Made by a program: the position numbers and the translations under genes
Assembly: GCF_000003195.3 (NCBI RefSeq)
Contig: NC_012873.2
Coordinates: 4,549,894-4,613,893, forward strand
Length of the DNA stretch: 64,000 nucleotides
Direction of reading: 5' to 3'
DNA from: Sorghum bicolor
Lineage: Eukaryota; Streptophyta; Magnoliopsida; Poales; Poaceae
Notes under the pieces: model-generated
Databases searched by the model: none
What the model was told of the DNA's origin: nothing
What the model saw: the letters and a program-made list of their open reading frames with translations, nothing else
Part shown: in pieces, positions 58,940 through 64,000 of the stretch
Numbering within the stretch: the stretch's first letter is position 1
Layout of the letters: the number at the start of each line of letters is the position of its first letter

Positions 58940-60005
58940 AATGATAGCAAGGGCTGGGGAGGAGACAACCAGACCAACAGAGGCGTGGGGTGGCCTGAGG
59001 AGGGCTGACGGTGGTGCGTCACGGTGCAGACTATGGAAGGTTGATAGCAGTGCGATGTGGGGGCGGGCCGAGATGGTCAACAGTGGGGCTATGCAGGTAG
59101 ACACGTTGACACCAGCATGGAAAGTCAAGAATGGGGAGGGTAAACGACGGTGGCATAGCATGCGCGCAATGGAGGTGTAGGAGGAAGAAGTAATAAAAGA
59201 ATAATGAGGTGAAATGTGGACAGTTGGAGAAGCTATAACTAGAGTTGTTTTAATTAATGTGGAGCTTTATCAAATGCCTCCTAGCTCCACAACCATGTCC
59301 ACATTTCTATGTAGTAACACTTGCTCTGTCTCACAATGTTTAGTAGACCTTATAGCATTTAGATTTTGTACCAAAATAATTATCATTCTCACTTTTCAAT
59401 GTACTATTTCTCTTCTTTTAATATTTTTTCCTCTATCAATTCATCTCTATTTTTAGGGTGACCTTAAACATTAATTGGTACCGGTGGTAGATCCTAAAAT
59501 CTAATGTTTTAGGATAGAGGGAGTATGATTCATTCTCTCTATTCTCGGTCATGCACATCCTATATATCAGCAGAAAAGTAAAAACAAAACATAAACCTGC
59601 CATACGGTACAACTAATTCTAATCTTCGCTACGCCACGCCACAATGATGGTAGCCACAGCATGGCGTGGCGGTGGCGAACAAAACCCGCCACACTTGGTC
59701 TCGCCACAATTAATATGTGCTACGCAATAGGGTGCAGGAGCAACCGACAAGAAAAAACACATATGGTTGCCATCACTGCTAAAAACTGAACCAACCAGCT
59801 GCTTTTGCTCCGTGGCTCGCTGAAGCTTTAGGCAAGCTATGTGTGGCCGCCAAATCTTAGGCAAGTGAAGTGTGGCCCTAAGCTAAATTGGACAATAATT
59901 ACCAAATATAAATGAAAGTGTTACAATACCAAAACCAAAAAATTTCTCAAACTGAACAAGGCGAACTGAACAAGGCGAGAGTGCTGCTGTCAATCGACAA
60001 CACTA
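58940..60005. other. Intergenic DNA with small repeats
   Basis: A Stowaway-like end (TTTTAGGATAGAGGGAGTA) at about 59507-59525. CGCCACGCCACAATGATGG and ATGGCGTGGCGGTGGCG near 59630-59675 are short palindromic repeats. A MITE fragment lies at 59880-59975. No gene supported. Confidence 0.45.
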
Positions 60006-60008
60006 CTA

Positions 60009-60251
60009 GGCCTTGTTTGGTTCCGAAAACTGAAAAGTTTTCGGAACTGTAGCACTTTCGTTTGTTTGTGGTAAATATTATCTAATCATAGACTAACTAG
60101 AGTCAAAAGATTCGTCTCGTGATTTACAGTTAAACTATATGATTAGTTTTTGTTTTCATCTATCTTTAATGCTTCATGCATGTACCGTAAAATTCGATGT
60201 GACAGGGAATCTTGAAAACTTTTTAGATTTCGGGGTGAACTAAACAAGGCC
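60009..60251. mobile_element. MITE, GGCCTTGTTTAG family, 243 bp, TSD CTA
   Basis: GGCCTTGTTTGGTTCCG to GAACTAAACAAGGCC, with CTA at 60006-60008 and 60252-60254. Confidence 0.92.
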
Positions 60252-61649
60252 CTAGTTTATTTTCTGCTATCTCTGAAACCCTGCTGGTCCACGCATGTGG
60301 CTGGAAATTAAAACAACCGATCGGACTCGATGCTGTACCATAACATCAAAACACAGTCGCTTTGATACACACTGCAATTGAAGTGCATCGTCGCATCTGT
60401 CCGTGTCCGGATCGGGAGCGCTTTGAAAGGGCTTGCTGATTGAGTTCGGTGTACATGGACTCATCACGGCGATTCGCTGGAATGCCTGTGGCCTGCGCCT
60501 GCGTGGTGCGTGCCCCTGTGCCTATGCGCGCAATGCATGCATGCAAATGCAGCGCAGGGCAGGGCAGAAGAAGGCGCCACCGCCCAGCCGTACGGCGGCG
60601 AGGGGCTCCAGAGGAGACCAGGGAGGACGGAGCTCCAGTCGTCGACAGGCGGATCACGAGACAGGAATTGAAGAAACCACTCGCCACTCCATCATGGCCG
60701 TGTGATGCTAGTACTGTTAACGATCGACGTACTACAGTTTGCGGCAGCCGGCAGCATGCAGCTTTGATGCTAACTGTTCTCGCCGATCCGTCTCCTCTTG
60801 TCTCGCCTCCAAAGCCTTTCAAAAGTTTGGTTCAGGAATCTGAAAAGGCCGGTAGGCACTCAGCACTACCTAAAAGTTACTTGATTTGTACTGGGTCCTA
60901 GGTCCCTTGCATTTGCATTTGCATCTGTTTTTTTTTTTTTTTTGAAGTTATGCATCGGTTTGGAAAAGATGGATCCATATGGTCATATGGAGGTAGACGG
61001 ATGGAGGTCATAGCGCCCTTTTTGTGTCCGCTTTGGTTGTTAACCAGCGGTTGTCTCCTATTTTTTTATAGTATTTGCATTTAGGCTCTTAGAGGTAGGA
61101 TTAGTATACCATATCAACTTCAAAGGTGTAAGCAAACATATACAGAGTAGTACTCCTGTCGTTCTAAATTATAAGTTGTTTTATCCTTTTTAGATATACT
61201 TTTTTACTATGCTTCTAGACATAGTATATATGTGATAACAAAAGTCATAAATCTAGTTCTACAAAATTCAAAACGTCTTAGAGCAAGCCTAATAAACTTG
61301 GCTTTAAGCCAAGACACATCACTGATCTGAAAAGTTAAAGGCTAAAATTATTGTTGACTGATTTATTATGAGAAAAAAATAGGCTGGTAAAAAAAATACG
61401 GAATAGGGCTGAAAAGAAAAGAGAGCAGACTCATCGGTCTACAATAGCCTGCTCCTCACACGGTCTAAAAATTAAATTTTTATTAAACGGGCCAACATGC
61501 TAGGAAAGTTGCCGAACCTTTGCATGCTGCATTGGGAAGCGCGTTGCGCTCGACGCAAGTCCAGCACCATTACATTCTCTCTCGATGCTTTTCTCTCTTC
61601 CACGTAGAATTTCGCTGAGTTAACTTGGCAATAAACAAACTGAATTGTA
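60252..61649. other. Intergenic DNA
   Basis: 60430-60900 is GC-rich with frames on both strands (153 and 158 aa) that overlap almost completely and show no domain, so I do not call either. A Stowaway-like fragment lies at about 61150-61285. No gene. Confidence 0.4.
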
Positions 61650-61652
61650 TTA

Positions 61653-61895
61653 GGCCTTGTTTAGTTCACCTAAAAAATTAAAAAGTTTTTAAGGTTTTTC
61701 GTCACATTGAATCTTGCGACACATGTATGAAGTATTAAATATAAATGAAAACAAAAACTAATTATACAGTTTGTCTATAAATCACGAGACAACCTTTTAA
61801 CCCTAGTTAGTCCATGATTAGATAATATTTGCCACAAACAAACGAAAGTGCTACAATGATCGAAAACTTTTCATTTCGCGGAACTGAACAAGGCC
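61653..61895. mobile_element. MITE, GGCCTTGTTTAG family, 243 bp, TSD TTA
   Basis: GGCCTTGTTTAGTTCACC to GGAACTGAACAAGGCC, with TTA at 61650-61652 and 61896-61898. Confidence 0.92.
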
Positions 61896-61920
61896 TTAGT
61901 GTACCTGCTCTTATAAGTAG

Positions 61921-62085
61921 GCCTTGTTTAATTTTTATCCAAAAAATCTTCATATCATCCCATCGAATGTTTGAACATATTCATAGAGCATTAAATATAA
62001 ATAAAAATAATAATTAACTGCATAATTTGCAAATATTTTGTGAGACGAATTTTTTAAACCTATTTAGTATATAATTAGTGTTCGT
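61921..62085. mobile_element. Truncated MITE, family B-like
   Basis: GGCCTTGTTTAATTTTTATCC start, CCCATCGAATGTTTG body; the right half is missing. Confidence 0.6.
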
Positions 62086-62115
62086 TTGACTGAAAACCCA
62101 TGACAGGCCGATTCG

Positions 62116-62360
62116 GGCCTTGTTTAGATGTGAAAAGAATTTGGATTTCGCTACTGTAGCACTTTCGTTTGTTTGTGGTAAATATTGTCCAATTATATAT
62201 TAACTAGCAGGGTCAAAAGATTCGTGTCGCGATTTACAGGCAAACTGTGTGATTAGTTTTTGTTTTCGTCTATATTTAATGCTTCATGCATATGCCGCAA
62301 GATTCGATGTGACAGGAATCTTGAAAACTTTTTGGTTTTCGGAGTAAACTAAACAAGGCC
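62116..62360. mobile_element. MITE, GGCCTTGTTTAG family, 245 bp, TSD TCG
   Basis: GGCCTTGTTTAGATGTG to AAACTAAACAAGGCC, with TCG at 62113-62115 and 62361-62363. Confidence 0.92.
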
Positions 62361-62451
62361 TCGGTAGACAAGCTCAAATGAACAGACTCAAATTGCTATA
62401 ATTATACATGTGCTATAGTAAAAAAGAAACTTTTTAGGGTGTGAGATAAAC

Positions 62452-62823
62452 ATGCCCGACGGGGAGAGCAGTAGGTTAGAGAGTGCCCGCAGTCACCATC
62501 GTCGCCTGCTGCCTGCCTTCATGCCTTGTGTGGGCTGTGGCCTTTGTCTGGCCGGCCAGCTACTGGCAGCAGTGCCTGGAGATGGATCGGAGACCACGGT
62601 CAAAGCGCATGCGCGCACCATGCCGCTGGCGCTAGGTGCTGCGCGCGGCCTGGTGGCCGGCCGGCGGGGCATGCAGCTGATGATCGAGCAGCTTTGTTGG
62701 CGAGTGGCACACATGCGGACGCGCGCGGTGCAGCAATGTCAGCATATCCATCCAGTTGCCGCACCGGCACCGCAGCTTTTCTTTGAGGCCGAAAGCTTCA
62801 GAGATGGCATGGCATCGCGATGA
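62452..62823 (+). CDS. Doubtful open reading frame, 123 aa
   Basis: Starts with ATG at 62452 and is GC-rich in an AT-rich neighbourhood. It is Cys/Ala/Arg-rich (PCVGCGLCLAGQLLAAVPGD) without a recognised domain. An overlapping plus frame of 86 residues and a minus frame are equally open. No supporting neighbour. More likely chance than gene. Confidence 0.15.
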   Translation: MPDGESSRLESARSHHRRLLPAFMPCVGCGLCLAGQLLAAVPGDGSETTVKAHARTMPLALGAARGLVAGRRGMQLMIEQLCWRVAHMRTRAVQQCQHIHPVAAPAPQLFFEAESFRDGMASR

Positions 62824-63277
62824 ACGGCAGAACTCACACGCAGCTGGTAGCGCTACTGTGGCTTCTCGTTGGACCTCCCATCAATGATCAATCTTACGCT
62901 AGTTACACTTGCAGATCCTCATTAGCTGCGTAGTCTTTAGAATTTAGATGCACACTAGCTAGCTTCCATAGACTGATAGAAAGTTGGGTTACTATTATCT
63001 TAGCTTGTGAGAGTATTGCTAGAAGCTGGGTGGTTGGATCGTGAATTTGGATCCACCACGGCTTTCACAAGCTCTGGATTATTATTTGTGGATTGCTAGG
63101 ATCTAAACAGGCTCATAGTACAATAATCATGGCTATCATGCATCTCAAACAAACTGCACTGTTGAGCAAAGGCCTGTGGCTCTGACGCACGAAGGACAGT
63201 ACTTTGCAGATCCACGACGACGACGACGACGATAGATGTGCGAGAGAAACAATCACATCGTCATCCCATGCATCCAA

Positions 63278-63414
63278 GGCCTTGATTAGTTCACCTTGAA
63301 AACCAAAAAATTTTTAAGATTTCCCGTCACATCGAATCTTGCAGCACATGCATGAAGCATTAAATATAGACGAAAACAAAAACTAATTACACAGTTTCGC
63401 ATCTAAACAAGGCC
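63278..63414. mobile_element. Internally deleted MITE, GGCCTTGTTTAG family, 137 bp
   Basis: GGCCTTGATTAGTTCACC at the left. The body runs to AATTACACAGTTT and jumps directly to CGCATCTAAACAAGGCC, so about 100 bp of the family middle is deleted. Confidence 0.85.
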
Positions 63415-63870
63415 CAACTGGAATCAGGCACAGCTTTTAGCTCGTGGTTATGAAGGTGATCAATAAGTAGCCTTTCTGCAGGTTTTTAGTGCGCTAGCTG
63501 CTGCTCTGATGCATGGTCCAAATCGATCGACATGCATGCGTGCCGCGCTCTGGTTCGCTTGTTCTACGTACTGTGATCTTTGCTACCTGCTGCTTGGCCG
63601 CGTGGGCGCCACGACGACTGTCGACAGTTTGCCAGCGGCTCTGTAGTATCACGCACTGTGTGTCACATCGCTAAGCAACGCAACGTGCTCCGGCCGTATT
63701 AGAGTTCAGGTGAGCGGGCCACGCCGCGAGCCGGCCTGATCACGACTCACGAGCTCGATTAGACGATTACTGCATCGTGAAAGTTTGTCACGCGGTCGAC
63801 TTGCCCCACCTGTCAGTGCATTCTCCATTAGGTCGTTTTTAACTTTATTGGTCTAATACTTAGCAATAAG
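63415..63870. other. Intergenic spacer at the right edge
   Basis: Moderately GC-rich, no coding frame of note. Confidence 0.35.
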
Positions 63871-64000
63871 GCGTTGTCTAGTTCTATTTTTTTTTGGATT
63901 TTGAGTGCTTTCGTTTTTATTTGACAGACATTATCTAATCATAGAGTATCTAGGTTTAAAAGATTCGTCTTCGTCTCACGATTTACAGGCAAACTGTGTG
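63871..64000. mobile_element. MITE, GGCCTTGTTTAG family, cut by the window end
   Basis: AAGGCGTTGTCTAGTTC start followed by the TTTGACAGACATTATCTAATC and ACGATTTACAGGCAAACTGTG blocks of the family; the sequence ends inside it. Confidence 0.75.

Noticed and set aside
60346..60901. Overlapping 158-aa minus and 153-aa plus frames
   Set aside because: They overlap almost completely on opposite strands, show no motifs, and lie in a repeat-rich region without promoter or splice evidence.

Overview
This is a plant nuclear genome window, almost certainly from a grass. Genes have GT-AG introns, GC-rich first exons sit in AT-rich intergenic DNA, and the space between genes is packed with typical grass miniature transposons (termini GGCCTTGTTTAG and GAGCAACTCCAAC, Stowaway CTCCCTC), a CACTA element with CTCGGCAAAG repeats, a hAT element, a Helitron-like element and a Copia LTR retrotransposon. 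From memory of grass gene order, an Lhca1 gene plus a RAN1/OsHMA9-type copper ATPase would fit DNA collinear with rice chromosome 6, so an Andropogoneae species such as Sorghum is my best guess. That is inference, not a database result.

Left third (0-14.2 kb): a dispersed cluster of small secreted cysteine-rich (defensin-like, DEFL) genes, all on the plus strand, at 3.5, 9.5 and 11.9 kb. A decayed copy lies at about 14.0 kb and a frame-broken member at 29.9 kb. A 3.1-kb PIF/Harbinger-like element carrying only its SANT/Myb-like ORF lies between the first two. Then come housekeeping genes: Lhca1 (14.4 kb), an ATL-type RING-H2 E3 ligase (17.3 kb), tubulin-folding cofactor E (21.2-25.5 kb, 15 coding exons) and a DUF2062 membrane protein (26.7-28.3 kb, 5 coding exons).

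Middle (32-46 kb): an intronless gene of unknown function whose 3' flank was split by a very recent Copia insertion (identical 471-bp LTRs, 5-bp target duplication, defective interior). Next is a minus-strand copper-transporting P-type ATPase of the RAN1/HMA7 type (9 coding exons, 997 aa).

Right third (46-64 kb): essentially gene-free transposon DNA. It holds two large related foldback elements, a Helitron-like element containing exons of a SEPALLATA-type MADS-box gene, a hAT element with a clear 8-bp target duplication, and a dense field of one MITE family. Splice-site positions were read by hand. For TBCE, DUF2062, RAN1, Lhca1 and the intact DEFL genes the reading frame stays open across every proposed junction.
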